From: Pseudomonas sp. 10-1B
Lineage (GTDB): Bacteria > Pseudomonadota > Gammaproteobacteria > Pseudomonadales > Pseudomonadaceae
Reading direction: 5' to 3'
Length of the DNA: 64,000 nucleotides
Assembly: GCF_000935045.1 (NCBI RefSeq)
Contig: NZ_JYKS01000004.1
Span: forward strand, 62,001-126,000
A model generated the notes under the pieces. That model was not told the DNA's origin and searched no databases. It worked only from the letters and a program-made list of their open reading frames with translations. Each line of letters opens with the position of its first letter. Position 1 is the stretch's first letter. The translations under genes and the position numbers were made by a program. Positions 47,174 to 57,869 of this stretch are shown here, one piece after another.

Positions 47174-48298
47174 ATGACCAGCCCAGCACTCAAAGACCCC
47201 GCCAAGACCCGCGTCATCGTCGGCATGTCCGGCGGCGTGGACTCTTCCGTCTCCGCCCTTCTGCTCATGGAGCAGGGCTACCAGGTGGAAGGGCTGTTCA
47301 TGAAGAACTGGGAAGAAGACGACGGCACCGAATACTGCACCGCCCGTGAAGACCTGGCCGATGCCCAGGCCGTGTGCGACCGCATCGGCATCAAGCTGCA
47401 CACCGCCAACTTCGCCGCCGAATACTGGGACAACGTGTTCGAGCACTTCCTTGAAGAATACAAGGCCGGCCGCACGCCCAACCCGGACATCCTCTGCAAC
47501 CGTGAAATCAAGTTCAAGGCGTTCCTCGACTACGCCCTGTCGCTGGGCGCCGACCTGATCGCCACCGGCCACTACGTGCGCCGCCGCGACAGCGGTGAGC
47601 TCACCGAACTGCTCAAGGGCCTGGACCCGAACAAGGACCAGAGTTACTTCCTGCACGCCGTTGGCGGCAAGGAAATTGCCCGCACCCTGTTCCCGGTCGG
47701 CGAGCTGGAAAAGCCCGAAGTACGCGCCATCGCCGAAAAACACGGCCTGGCCACCGCCAAGAAGAAGGACTCCACCGGCATCTGCTTCATCGGTGAACGC
47801 CGCTTCAGCGACTTCCTCAAGCAATACCTTCCGGCCCAGCCAGGCGACATCGAAACCACCGAAGGTGAAGTGATCGGCCGCCACCACGGCCTGATGTACC
47901 ACACCATCGGCCAGCGCCAGGGCCTGGGCATCGGCGGCCTGAAAGACGCCGGTGACGAGCCGTGGTACGTACTGCACAAGGACCTCGCGCGCAACGTGCT
48001 GGTGGTCGGCCAGGGCAACGAACACCCATGGCTGTTCTCCCGCGCCCTGCTCGCCTCGGAAATCTTCTGGGTCAACCCGATCGACCTCGGCACCCCGCGC
48101 CAGCTCACCGCCAAGGTGCGCTACCGCCAGAGCGACCAGCAGTGCACCCTTGAGCGCACTGCAAACGGTTATCGCGCAGTGTTCGATGAGCCGCAGCGCG
48201 CTGTCACGCCTGGCCAGTCGGTGGTGTTCTACGACGGAGAGGTGTGCCTGGGCGGCGGCGTGATCGAAGCCGCCGAGCCATGGAGCCCGCGCGCATGA
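47174..48298 (+). CDS. mnmA: tRNA-specific 2-thiouridylase MnmA
   Basis: This 374-residue enzyme adenylates U34 of tRNA-Lys, -Glu and -Gln and inserts sulfur delivered by TusE. The ATP PP-loop is [13 protein letters not shown] (from about residue 16). The two catalytic Cys are in [13 protein letters not shown] (near 106) and [13 protein letters not shown] (near 203). The TusBCD/TusE relay is encoded at 25.3-26.7 kb of this window. Its stop overlaps the hflD start (ATGA). Confidence 0.97.
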   Translation: MTSPALKDPAKTRVIVGMSGGVDSSVSALLLMEQGYQVEGLFMKNWEEDDGTEYCTAREDLADAQAVCDRIGIKLHTANFAAEYWDNVFEHFLEEYKAGRTPNPDILCNREIKFKAFLDYALSLGADLIATGHYVRRRDSGELTELLKGLDPNKDQSYFLHAVGGKEIARTLFPVGELEKPEVRAIAEKHGLATAKKKDSTGICFIGERRFSDFLKQYLPAQPGDIETTEGEVIGRHHGLMYHTIGQRQGLGIGGLKDAGDEPWYVLHKDLARNVLVVGQGNEHPWLFSRALLASEIFWVNPIDLGTPRQLTAKVRYRQSDQQCTLERTANGYRAVFDEPQRAVTPGQSVVFYDGEVCLGGGVIEAAEPWSPRA

Positions 48299-48921
48299 GC
48301 AACCTGCAGGAGCAGCTGATTGCGTTGGGTGGTGTGTTCCAGGCCGCCGTGCTGGTCGACCGCATCGCCCGCACCGGCCAGGCCAGTGAGGCCAATATCG
48401 GCTGCATGCTCGGCAGCCTGCTGGTGCGTGACCCGAAGGACACGCTGGAGGTGTTCGGCGGTGACGACCTGAACCTGCGCGACGGTTACCGCGCGCTCGC
48501 CGGCGCCCTGGAGCGTGATCCCAGCAGCCTGCAGCGCGAGCCGCTGCGCTATGCCCTGTCGATGCTGGGCCTGGAGCGCCAGTTGAACAAGCGTGGCGAC
48601 CTGCTCGACACCATCGGCAACCGCCTGCCGCAAATCCAGTCCCAGGCCGAACATTTCGGCCTGGTTCATGAAAACGTCATCGCTTCCAGTGGAGCCTTGT
48701 ACCAGGACACCCTCAGCACCTTGCGCCAGCGTATCCAGGTGCATGGCGACATGCGCTTCTTGCAGCAGGCCAACAACGCCTCGAAGATCCGCGCCCTGCT
48801 GCTGGCCGGCATCCGCGCCGCGCGCCTGTGGCGCCAGCTGGGCGGGCATCGCTGGCAACTGGTGTTCAGCCGGCGCAAGCTGCTCAACGAACTGTACGAC
48901 ATGATGCGTTCGCCTTCCTGA
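48295..48921 (+). CDS. hflD: High-frequency lysogenization protein HflD
   Basis: This 208-residue, mostly helical peripheral membrane protein has family segments [20 protein letters not shown] and [20 protein letters not shown]. In E. coli HflD binds the lambda CII activator; its housekeeping role is unclear. Start and overlap with mnmA are as in other gammaproteobacteria, and purB follows. Confidence 0.93.
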   Translation: MSNLQEQLIALGGVFQAAVLVDRIARTGQASEANIGCMLGSLLVRDPKDTLEVFGGDDLNLRDGYRALAGALERDPSSLQREPLRYALSMLGLERQLNKRGDLLDTIGNRLPQIQSQAEHFGLVHENVIASSGALYQDTLSTLRQRIQVHGDMRFLQQANNASKIRALLLAGIRAARLWRQLGGHRWQLVFSRRKLLNELYDMMRSPS

Positions 48922-48936
48922 AAAGGGCTTGGCTGC

Positions 48937-50529
<1,593 letters not shown>

Positions 50530-50545
50530 GCTGAGCGTCGCGTTC

Positions 50546-50571
50546 AACGCCCGGCCTGGCCGGGCGTTTTT
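50546..50571 (+). terminator. Intrinsic terminator after purB
   Basis: AACGCCCGGCC and GGCCGGGCGTT are complementary across one base (so the loop opens a few pairs), followed by TTTT. Confidence 0.9.
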
Positions 50572-50610
50572 ATTCCCGTACGAAAATTACGTTTTTTCAA
50601 TAGGTTGAAC

Positions 50611-51777
50611 ATGAATCCTGATACTCCACTGCAGCTGCTCGGCGGCATCTCGGCCCGCGAATTCATGCGCGACTACTGGCAGAAGAAGCCGCTGCTGGTG
50701 CGCCAGGCCTTCCCGGACTTCATCAGCCCGATCGAACCCGATGAACTGGCTGGCCTGGCCCTGGAAGACGAAGTCGAGTCGCGCATCGTGCTCGAGCACG
50801 GCGCCCACCCGTGGGAGCTGCGCCGCGGCCCGTTCAACGAAGACACCTTCGCCGAGTTGCCGGAACAGGACTGGACCCTGCTGGTGCAGGCGGTGGACCA
50901 GTACGTGCCGGAAGTAGCCGAACTGCTGGAAAACTTCCGCTTCCTGCCCAGCTGGCGCATCGATGACGTGATGATCAGCTTCGCCGCCCCCGGTGGCAGC
51001 GTCGGCCCCCACTTCGACAACTACGACGTGTTCCTGCTGCAGGGCCATGGCCAGCGCAACTGGAAAATCGGCCAGATGTGCGGCAGCGACAGCCCGCTGC
51101 TGGAGCACGCCGACCTGCGCATCCTGGCTGAGTTCGAGCAGAGCGACGAGTGGACCCTGGAGCCCGGCGACATGCTCTACCTGCCTCCACGCCTGGCCCA
51201 CTACGGCGTGGCCGTGGACGACTGCCTGACCTACTCGATCGGTTTCCGCGCACCAAGCGCTGCCGAAGTGCTGACCCACTTCACCGACTTCCTCGGCCAG
51301 TTCCTGCCGGACGAAGAGCGCTACAGCGACGCCGACGCCCAGCCGGTCAGCGACCCGCACCAGATCCAGCACGACGCCCTCGACCGCCTCAAGGCCCTGC
51401 TCGACAAGCACATGGGCGACAAGGACCTGCTGCTGACCTGGTTCGGCCAGTTCATGACCGAACCGCGCTACCCCGAGCAGATCGTCGGCGAAGAGCTGTC
51501 CGAAGAAGAGCTGATCGAGGCCCTGGAACAAGGCGCCATCCTGATCCGCAACCCGAGCGCGCGCCTGGCCTGGTCGGAGTTCGAAGACGACCTGCTGCTG
51601 TTCGCCAGCGGCCGCAGCTGCCCGCTGCCCGGCAAACTGCGCGAGCTGCTGAAGCTGGTCTGCGCAGCCGACGCCCTGCACATCGACAACCTCGGCGAAT
51701 GGCTGCAGGATGAAGATGGCCTTATGCTGGTACAGCAGCTGGTGAAACAAGGAAGCCTGGGATTCGCCAATGAATAA
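50611..51777 (+). CDS. roxA: Ribosomal protein uL16 arginine 3-hydroxylase (RoxA/YcfD, JmjC cupin)
   Basis: This 388-residue Fe(II)/2-oxoglutarate oxygenase hydroxylates an Arg of ribosomal protein L16 in E. coli. The iron ligands are His and Asp in GPHFDNYDVFLLQ and the distal His in PPRLAHYGVAV. The W-K-I-G after QGHGQRN belongs to the cupin core. The C-terminal winged-helix dimerisation part begins near residue 210. The ATG at 50611 was chosen over a TTG two codons upstream. The GNAT gene overlaps its end by 8 bases. Confidence 0.9.
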   Translation: MNPDTPLQLLGGISAREFMRDYWQKKPLLVRQAFPDFISPIEPDELAGLALEDEVESRIVLEHGAHPWELRRGPFNEDTFAELPEQDWTLLVQAVDQYVPEVAELLENFRFLPSWRIDDVMISFAAPGGSVGPHFDNYDVFLLQGHGQRNWKIGQMCGSDSPLLEHADLRILAEFEQSDEWTLEPGDMLYLPPRLAHYGVAVDDCLTYSIGFRAPSAAEVLTHFTDFLGQFLPDEERYSDADAQPVSDPHQIQHDALDRLKALLDKHMGDKDLLLTWFGQFMTEPRYPEQIVGEELSEEELIEALEQGAILIRNPSARLAWSEFEDDLLLFASGRSCPLPGKLRELLKLVCAADALHIDNLGEWLQDEDGLMLVQQLVKQGSLGFANE

Positions 51778-52198
51778 GATTCGTGTGCGCCTCGCCGACT
51801 GGCACAAGGACAACGCCGACATCCGCCGTATCCGTGAAGCGGTGTTCATCGCCGAACAGCACGTGCCGCCGGAGCTGGAATGGGACTCGGACGATCCGAC
51901 CGCCGTGCACTTCCTGGCCCTGGAAGGCGACTATCCGATCGGCACCGCCCGCCTGCTGCCCGATGGCACCATCGGCCGGGTTTCGGTACTGAAGGACTGG
52001 CGCGGGCTGAAGGTGGGTGACGCACTGATGAATGCGGTGATCGTCGAAGCGCAGAACCGTGACCTGAAGCAGCAGATGCTCAGTGCCCAGGTACACGCCA
52101 CGCCGTTCTACGAGCGGCTGGGCTTCCGCGTGGTCAGCGACGAATTCCTCGAAGCCGGCATCCCGCACGTGGACATGGTGCGCGACTCGCGCGCCTGA
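51770..52198 (+). CDS. GNAT-family N-acetyltransferase (ElaA/YjcF-like)
   Basis: This 142-residue acetyltransferase has the acetyl-CoA motif around RVSVLKDWRGLKVGDALMNA and the typical QVHATPFYERLGFRVVSDEF near the end, where the Tyr is the usual general acid. The N-terminal part (IREAVFIAEQHVPPELEWDS) is common in YjcF-type proteins. The substrate is unknown. It overlaps the roxA stop by 8 bases, so the two are co-translated, as in other pseudomonads. Confidence 0.9.
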   Translation: MNKIRVRLADWHKDNADIRRIREAVFIAEQHVPPELEWDSDDPTAVHFLALEGDYPIGTARLLPDGTIGRVSVLKDWRGLKVGDALMNAVIVEAQNRDLKQQMLSAQVHATPFYERLGFRVVSDEFLEAGIPHVDMVRDSRA

Positions 52199-52199
52199 T

Positions 52200-52308
52200 A
52201 CCTGCACCGGCCTCTTCGCGGGCAAGCCCGCTCCTACAGGGACCCCACAGACTCTAAAAACTGTGGTGTACCTGTGGGAGCGGGTTTACCCGCGAAAGGG
52301 CCGGCACA
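52200..52308. repeat. REP palindrome pair
   Basis: CTCTTCGCGGGCAAGCCCGC is followed about 40 bases later by the reverse copy TGTGGGAGCGGGTTTACCCG. It lies between the GNAT gene and topB. Confidence 0.87.
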
Positions 52309-52422
52309 GGCTCAAGACACTTCCCCTGACAAAAACCTGTACATCCATCCAGATAAAACTTGCCTCCGCGCCCCTGCTTGCGCATCCTAGTGCCCATCAC
52401 CCCCGATGAAGCGTTCCCGGCC

Positions 52423-54381
52423 ATGCGCCTGTTCCTCTGCGAAAAACCCTCCCAGGCAAAAGACATTGCCAAAGTGCTCGGCGCCAACCGCAAGGGCGAT
52501 GGCTGCTGGCAAGGCACCGACGTCTGCGTGACCTGGTGTATCGGCCACCTGCTGGAAACCGCCCCGCCCGACAGCTACGACGACCGCTACAAACGCTGGA
52601 ACCTGGCTGACCTGCCGATCATCCCGGAAAAGTGGAAGATGCTGGTCAAACCCAAGACCGCCAGCCAGTTCAAGGCGGTCAAGCGTCTGCTCAGCGAAGC
52701 GCGGGAACTGGTGATCGCCACCGACGCCGATCGCGAAGGCGAAATGATTGCCCGCGAACTGGTCGAACATTGCCGCTACCGTGGCCCGGTGCAGCGCCTG
52801 TGGCTGTCGGCGCTGGACGACGCCTCCATCCGCAAGGCCTTGGCGCGCCTGCTGCCGGGCCACGAAACCTTCAACCTGTACCACTCGGCGCTGGGCCGTT
52901 CCCGCGCCGACTGGCTGATCGGCATGAACATGAGCCGGCTGTTCACCCTGCTGGGCCGGCAATCCGGCTACCAGGGCGTGCTGCCCGTGGGCCGGGTGCA
53001 AACGCCCACCTTGCGCCTGGTGGTCGACCGCGACCGCAGCATCGCCGACTTCGTGCCGGTGCCGTTCTGGGCCATCGACGTGCAGCTGGAACACGCCGAC
53101 CAACGCTTCAATGCCCAGTGGCGAGCGCCCGAGGACGCCTGCGACGACCAGGGCCGCTGCCTGAACCAGGCCCTGGCGCAACAGGCCGCCGCCGACATGA
53201 GTAGTGCCGGCACGGCCCGGGCCGTCAAGGTGGCCACCGAGCGTGTGCGTGAAGCCGCGCCCCTGCCCTTCGACCTGGGTACCCTGCAGGAGCTGTGCTC
53301 GAAAAAGTTCGGCCTCGGCGCCCAGGAAACCCTCGACATCGCCCAGGCCCTGTACGAGACCCACAAGCTGATCACCTACCCACGCAGCGACTGCGGCTAT
53401 CTGCCCCAGAGCCAGCACGCCGAGGCGCCAGCCATCCTCGCCGCCCTGCAGCGGGCCGATGCCAGCCTGGCGCCGCTGCAGCCCTACCTGGAGCCGCAGC
53501 GCCGCTCACGGGCGTGGAACGATGGCAAGGTCAGCGCCCACCACGGCATCATCCCCACCGCCGCAGCCAGCGACCCGTCGCGTCTGCCGGCCAAGCACAA
53601 GGCGGTGTATACCCTGATCCGCGCCCGCTACCTGGCGCAGTTCCTGCCCAATCACGAGTACGACCGCACCCAGGCCGACTTCGACTGCGCGGGCCATGCC
53701 CTGCGCGCGGTGGGCAAGCAGATCGTCGAACCGGGCTGGCGCCGCGCGCTACCCGAGGCGCTGACCCCAACCAAGGGCCGTGAGGCACCACCCGCCCAGG
53801 TACTGCCTGTGCTGCGCGAAGGCCAGGACTGCAACGTGCAGGGCCTGCAGCTGAAAGACCTATGGACCCAGCCGCCCAAGCCGTTTACCGAAGGCGACCT
53901 GATCAAGGCGATGAAGAACGTTGCCAAGCTGGTGGACGACCCACGGCTGAAACAGAAGCTCAAGGAAACCACCGGTATCGGCACCGAAGCCACCCGCGCC
54001 AGCATCATCCAGGGCCTGCTCGATCGCGGTTATCTAGTGAAGAACGGCAAGGCCTTGTCGGCCACGCCAGCGGCCTTCAGCCTGATCGACGCCGTACCGC
54101 GCGCCATTGCCGACCCGGGCACCACGGCCATCTGGGAGCAAGCGCTGGATATGGTGCAGAGCGGCGAGATGAGCCTGGAAGAGTTCGTCGCCCGGCAGTC
54201 GGCGTGGATGGGCAAGCTGGTGGAGCGTTGCCAGGGAATGCGCATGACCATCAGCGGGCCGGCGGCCGGGGCGGCACCACCGTGGAAAAAGAAGCGCCGG
54301 GGTAGCGGGAAAAGCAAAGCGACCGGGGGCAAAGCAGCGGCTGGCAAGCCAAGGCAGCCGCGGAAAAAAGCGGCAACCTGA
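52423..54381 (+). CDS. topB: DNA topoisomerase III
   Basis: This 652-residue type IA topoisomerase decatenates DNA. The Toprim domain is MRLFLCEKPSQAKDIAKVLG with the metal-binding TDADREGEM. The catalytic Tyr is in KLITYPRSDCGYLP (near residue 325), and GIGTEATRASIIQGLLDRGY is typical of the C-terminal gate domain. The tail of about 40 residues is Lys/Gly/Ala-rich (KKKRRGSGKSKATGGKAAAG) and should bind DNA non-specifically. No strong ribosome-binding site precedes the ATG. Confidence 0.95.
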   Translation: MRLFLCEKPSQAKDIAKVLGANRKGDGCWQGTDVCVTWCIGHLLETAPPDSYDDRYKRWNLADLPIIPEKWKMLVKPKTASQFKAVKRLLSEARELVIATDADREGEMIARELVEHCRYRGPVQRLWLSALDDASIRKALARLLPGHETFNLYHSALGRSRADWLIGMNMSRLFTLLGRQSGYQGVLPVGRVQTPTLRLVVDRDRSIADFVPVPFWAIDVQLEHADQRFNAQWRAPEDACDDQGRCLNQALAQQAAADMSSAGTARAVKVATERVREAAPLPFDLGTLQELCSKKFGLGAQETLDIAQALYETHKLITYPRSDCGYLPQSQHAEAPAILAALQRADASLAPLQPYLEPQRRSRAWNDGKVSAHHGIIPTAAASDPSRLPAKHKAVYTLIRARYLAQFLPNHEYDRTQADFDCAGHALRAVGKQIVEPGWRRALPEALTPTKGREAPPAQVLPVLREGQDCNVQGLQLKDLWTQPPKPFTEGDLIKAMKNVAKLVDDPRLKQKLKETTGIGTEATRASIIQGLLDRGYLVKNGKALSATPAAFSLIDAVPRAIADPGTTAIWEQALDMVQSGEMSLEEFVARQSAWMGKLVERCQGMRMTISGPAAGAAPPWKKKRRGSGKSKATGGKAAAGKPRQPRKKAAT

Positions 54382-54397
54382 ATTTTTTGCAGTGTCA

Positions 54398-54502
54398 GTA
54401 CCGGCCTCTTCGCGGGCTCGCCCGCTCCCACCTCAACCGCATAGGCCTCAAGCCCTGTGCAGTACCTGTGGGAGCGGGCGAGCCCGCGAAGAGGCCAGTA
54501 CA
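54398..54502. repeat. REP palindrome pair
   Basis: CTCTTCGCGGGCTCGCCCGC and the reverse GAGCGGGCGAGCCCGCGAAG lie between the convergent topB and potF-like genes. Confidence 0.87.
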
Positions 54503-54521
54503 GCCACTGCAAACCACCCCG

Positions 54522-55622
54522 TCATGTACCGCTTTTCAACCGGCTGAACGCCCGGGTGAGCTCGCGGTTGAATGCCTTGCCATTGTCATTCTTGCTATAC
54601 AACCGCGCCCTTACCTCAGCCGGTGGGTAGGTCCCCGGTGCATTGCGAATATTCGCATCCACCAGGTCATCAGCCGCGGTGATCGCATTGGCGTAGTGAA
54701 TGGTATCGGTAATCGGCGCGATCACTTCCGGGCGCATCAGGTAATCCATCAGCTTCCAGGCCGCCTCGGGATGCGGCGCATCCTTGGGCACCACCAGCGC
54801 ATCCAGCCAAATCAACGTGCCTTCCTGCGGAATGCTGTAATCCAGCACGAACGCCTTGCCCGCCTGCTGCGCCTGCCCTTGGGCGATAGCCACATTGCCG
54901 TTCCACGACATCGCCACGCAGGTTTCGCCATTGGCCAGGTCGTTGATGTTGCGATCGTTGTCGAAGTAACGAATGTACGGGCGGACCTTGCGCAACTGTG
55001 CTTCTGCCGCCTTCAGGTCTTCAAGGCGCTGCTGGTTGATGTCCAGGCCCATGTAGCGCATCACCGCGGCGAACACCTCATTGGGGTCGTTGAGCAGGCT
55101 TACCCCGCAGTCGGCGAATTTCGCCACCACTTGCGGGTCGAACAGCATCGCCCAGCTGCCCAGCGGTGCGTCGGCCATGCGCATGGTCACGGCCTGCTGC
55201 TGGTAACCCACGCCGGTGGTGCCCCAGGCATAGGTCCCGGCGTAGCGGTTGCCTGGGTCGAACACGGCCATGTGCTGGAGAAACTCCTCGCCGATGCCCG
55301 CCAGGTGCGGCAACTTGGCTTTGTCCAGCGGCTGCAAGGCGCCGCTGGCGATCGCCCGGCTCAGGTGCTGGCCGGCACTGAGCACCACGTCGTACCCGCT
55401 ACCCCCGGTCAGCAGCTTGGTCTCGGCGGTTTCCAGCGAGTCGAAATGGTCTGCGACCACGCGGATGCCGGTTTCCTTCTCGAAATTGCGCAGGGTATCC
55501 GGGGCGAGGTATTCGCCCCAGATATACAGATTGACGCTGGGCTGTTGTGCGTCGGCAGCCAGGGCCACCGATGCCGTGCAGCCCAGGGCGGCCGCAGCCG
55601 CCAACGTGACCAATTGTTTCAT
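54522..55622 (-). CDS. Polyamine ABC transporter substrate-binding protein (PotF/SpuD family)
   Basis: This 366-residue periplasmic binding protein has signal peptide MKQLVTLAAAAALGCTASVA (cleavage near ALAADA). Family segments are VNLYIWGEYLAPDTLRNFEK, GGSGYDVVLSAGQHLSRAIA and YAWGTTGVGYQ. PotF binds putrescine and SpuD/SpuE bind putrescine or spermidine; here agmatine or putrescine is likely, since it is coupled to agmatine deiminase (TGATG overlap). No ATPase or permease genes are adjacent, so it must share a permease encoded elsewhere. Confidence 0.9.
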   Translation of the reverse strand: MKQLVTLAAAAALGCTASVALAADAQQPSVNLYIWGEYLAPDTLRNFEKETGIRVVADHFDSLETAETKLLTGGSGYDVVLSAGQHLSRAIASGALQPLDKAKLPHLAGIGEEFLQHMAVFDPGNRYAGTYAWGTTGVGYQQQAVTMRMADAPLGSWAMLFDPQVVAKFADCGVSLLNDPNEVFAAVMRYMGLDINQQRLEDLKAAEAQLRKVRPYIRYFDNDRNINDLANGETCVAMSWNGNVAIAQGQAQQAGKAFVLDYSIPQEGTLIWLDALVVPKDAPHPEAAWKLMDYLMRPEVIAPITDTIHYANAITAADDLVDANIRNAPGTYPPAEVRARLYSKNDNGKAFNRELTRAFSRLKSGT

Positions 55623-56731
55623 CAGCGGCGGCCTCCGGCGTATTGCGGCATGGTGATACAGGCGACGTTGCCGCCACCGAGCAGGATTTCGCGGGAGTTG
55701 TCGATGCCAATGATGCGGTGGTCGGGGAACAACTCGGCAAGGGTCGCCTGGGCGACGCTGTCGTTGCGGTCACCGAACAACGGCAAGACGATAGCCGAGT
55801 TGCCGGCGTAGTAGTTGATGTACGACGCGCAGATGCGGGTCCCGGCCTCACGCAGGTGAGTCCCTTCGACCTGGTCCAGCCCTGCCGCCTCCTCGGCAGT
55901 CCACTGCAATACGTCGGGCTGGGGCAGTTTGTGTACCTTCAGCTCTCGGCCGCGGGCATCGCGGGTGCTGCGCAGGATGTCGTAGGCCTCCTGGTAGATC
56001 TCCCACTGCGGGTCATCGCGGTTATCGGTCCACTGCAGCACCACTTCGCCCGGGCGCACGAAGCACGCCAGGTCGTCGACATGGCCATCGGTCTCGTCGA
56101 ACTTGCAGCCACGGGGCAACCAGATCACCTGGTCCGCGCCCAGATAATCCTCCAGGCGGCGGGTGACCTCGGCTTTGCCCAGGTGCGCATTGCGATTACG
56201 GTTGAGCAGGCACTGCTCGGTGGTCAGCAGGCTGCCCTGGCCGTCACTCTGAATGCCGCCAAGCTCGGCGATCAATGGGGCGCGATAACGGTCCAGGCCT
56301 TCGATTTCGAGAATTTTCTGGGCGATCTGGTCGTCCTTGTCCCACGGATAGTAGAGGCCGCCGTCGAGCCCACCGTAGGCGTTGAACTCGAAGTCGACCC
56401 CGCGCACCTCGCCACTGCTGTCGTTGACCACGAAGCAAGCACCGCTGTCGCGAAACCAGGTGTCGTTGCAGGTCATTTCCACCACTCGCACCTGCGGCGG
56501 CAGCAGGCGCCGGGCGTTGGCGTACTGGGCAGCAGAGGCACAGACCGTGACAGGCTCACTGGACGCGATTGCGCTGACGATATCGACCCAGACTTTCTGC
56601 GCAGGCTTGGCGCCATTGCGCCATACGTCCGGGCGCTCGGGCCAACCGAGCCAGCATCCCGTCTTGCGCTCGAATTCGCCAGGCAAGCGGAAACCATCGG
56701 CCTTGGGGGTGGTGGTGAGCGAACGTGCCAT
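55622..56731 (-). CDS. aguA: Agmatine deiminase AguA
   Basis: This 369-residue enzyme of the guanidino-modifying superfamily converts agmatine to N-carbamoylputrescine plus ammonia. The catalytic Cys is in LLGGGNVACITMPQYAGG, and DETDGHVDDLACFVRPG holds the catalytic His/Asp region. TWFRDSGACFVVND is also typical. It is the first gene of a two-gene operon with the potF-like gene, and a LysR gene lies 93 bases upstream on the same strand. Confidence 0.95.
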   Translation of the reverse strand: MARSLTTTPKADGFRLPGEFERKTGCWLGWPERPDVWRNGAKPAQKVWVDIVSAIASSEPVTVCASAAQYANARRLLPPQVRVVEMTCNDTWFRDSGACFVVNDSSGEVRGVDFEFNAYGGLDGGLYYPWDKDDQIAQKILEIEGLDRYRAPLIAELGGIQSDGQGSLLTTEQCLLNRNRNAHLGKAEVTRRLEDYLGADQVIWLPRGCKFDETDGHVDDLACFVRPGEVVLQWTDNRDDPQWEIYQEAYDILRSTRDARGRELKVHKLPQPDVLQWTAEEAAGLDQVEGTHLREAGTRICASYINYYAGNSAIVLPLFGDRNDSVAQATLAELFPDHRIIGIDNSREILLGGGNVACITMPQYAGGRR

Positions 56732-56824
56732 GGGTCAACCTCGTGTCGGTGAGTGATGACTGCACGCTACGCCGCCCCGCTCTGGGCATCCAACGATGAA
56801 AACTCAGCGATAACTGAATTTAAT

Positions 56825-57712
56825 TCAACTATCACCCAGCTGTTCGATGAACCAGTCGATGAATTCGGCCACCGGCGCCCTCTCCAGGCGCAGCCGCTCG
56901 CACACCAGCGCGTACTGCCCCTGAGCCGTCACGCTGGCACTGAACGGGCGCACCAGCCGGCCGCTCTGCAAGTCAGCCTGGCAGGTCAGGTTGTCCCCCA
57001 TCGCGATGCCCTGCCCCAGCAACGCAGCCTCCAGGGCCAGGGCGGCGTGAGGGAAATACAACTGGCGGGTGGGCAAGGCGTCTTCGGCGTGGGTGGCCAA
57101 CCAGGTGGTCCAGGTGCGGCCATCCTGGTCATCATGCAGCAGGCAGTGGCGCACCAGGTCGCGCGGGCGCTTGAGGCCGCCCTGGTTGAACAACCCCGGG
57201 CTGCACACCGGGAAGAACTGCAGCAGCGGCAAGGGCCGGACGAAGTGGGTGCTGGCGTCGAGGGCGCTGGTGCCGTAGGTGATGGCCAGGTCGACATCCA
57301 GTGCCGGAGCGCCGGCATCGATCGGCTGATCGTGCAGGTGCAAGGTGATGTGCGGGTAACGGCTGCTGAAGTCAGCCAGGCGCGTCACCAGCCATTTCTG
57401 TGCCAATTCAGCGGTCACCGCCACCCGCAACACCGCCTGGGAGGCAGGGTCACGCAGTTCGTCGCAGGCCTTGCCGATCAGTTCGAAGGCCTGTTGCAGG
57501 TGATGCAGCAGGCGCTCAGCTTCGGCACTGGGGCGTACCTGACGGCCAACACGCTCGAACAGGGCAACGCCGAGCTGGTCTTCGAGTTGGCGGATCTGGT
57601 GACTGACAGCGCTGTCGGTGACACACAGTTCGGCGGCGGCGCGACCGAAGTGGCCGTGGCGGGCGGCGCATTCGAAGGTGCGCAAGGCAGTCAATGAAGG
57701 CAGGCGGCGCAT
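56825..57712 (-). CDS. LysR-family regulator (GcvA-like) upstream of aguA
   Basis: This 295-residue LysR regulator is of the GcvA type (RRLPSLTALRTFECAARHGH, helix-turn-helix GRAAAELCVTDSAVSHQIRQ). AGGAAAA precedes the ATG at 57712; the longer frame adds 14 unrelated residues. It is on the same strand as aguA and divergent from the amine-oxidase-like gene at 57870, so it may control one or both in response to a polyamine. Confidence 0.9.
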   Translation of the reverse strand: MRRLPSLTALRTFECAARHGHFGRAAAELCVTDSAVSHQIRQLEDQLGVALFERVGRQVRPSAEAERLLHHLQQAFELIGKACDELRDPASQAVLRVAVTAELAQKWLVTRLADFSSRYPHITLHLHDQPIDAGAPALDVDLAITYGTSALDASTHFVRPLPLLQFFPVCSPGLFNQGGLKRPRDLVRHCLLHDDQDGRTWTTWLATHAEDALPTRQLYFPHAALALEAALLGQGIAMGDNLTCQADLQSGRLVRPFSASVTAQGQYALVCERLRLERAPVAEFIDWFIEQLGDS

Positions 57713-57869
57713 GGTGTTTTCCTGATAGGGCCTTGTGTCGCGGAAGGGCCGCAAAGCGGCGTCCGATCATATATCCAACCACGGTGGAAAAACGAACAGG
57801 TTGGCACCATGAAAATACGATGCTAGATTTTCATGAAAATAATCACAATAAATTTCACGAGGCCCATGC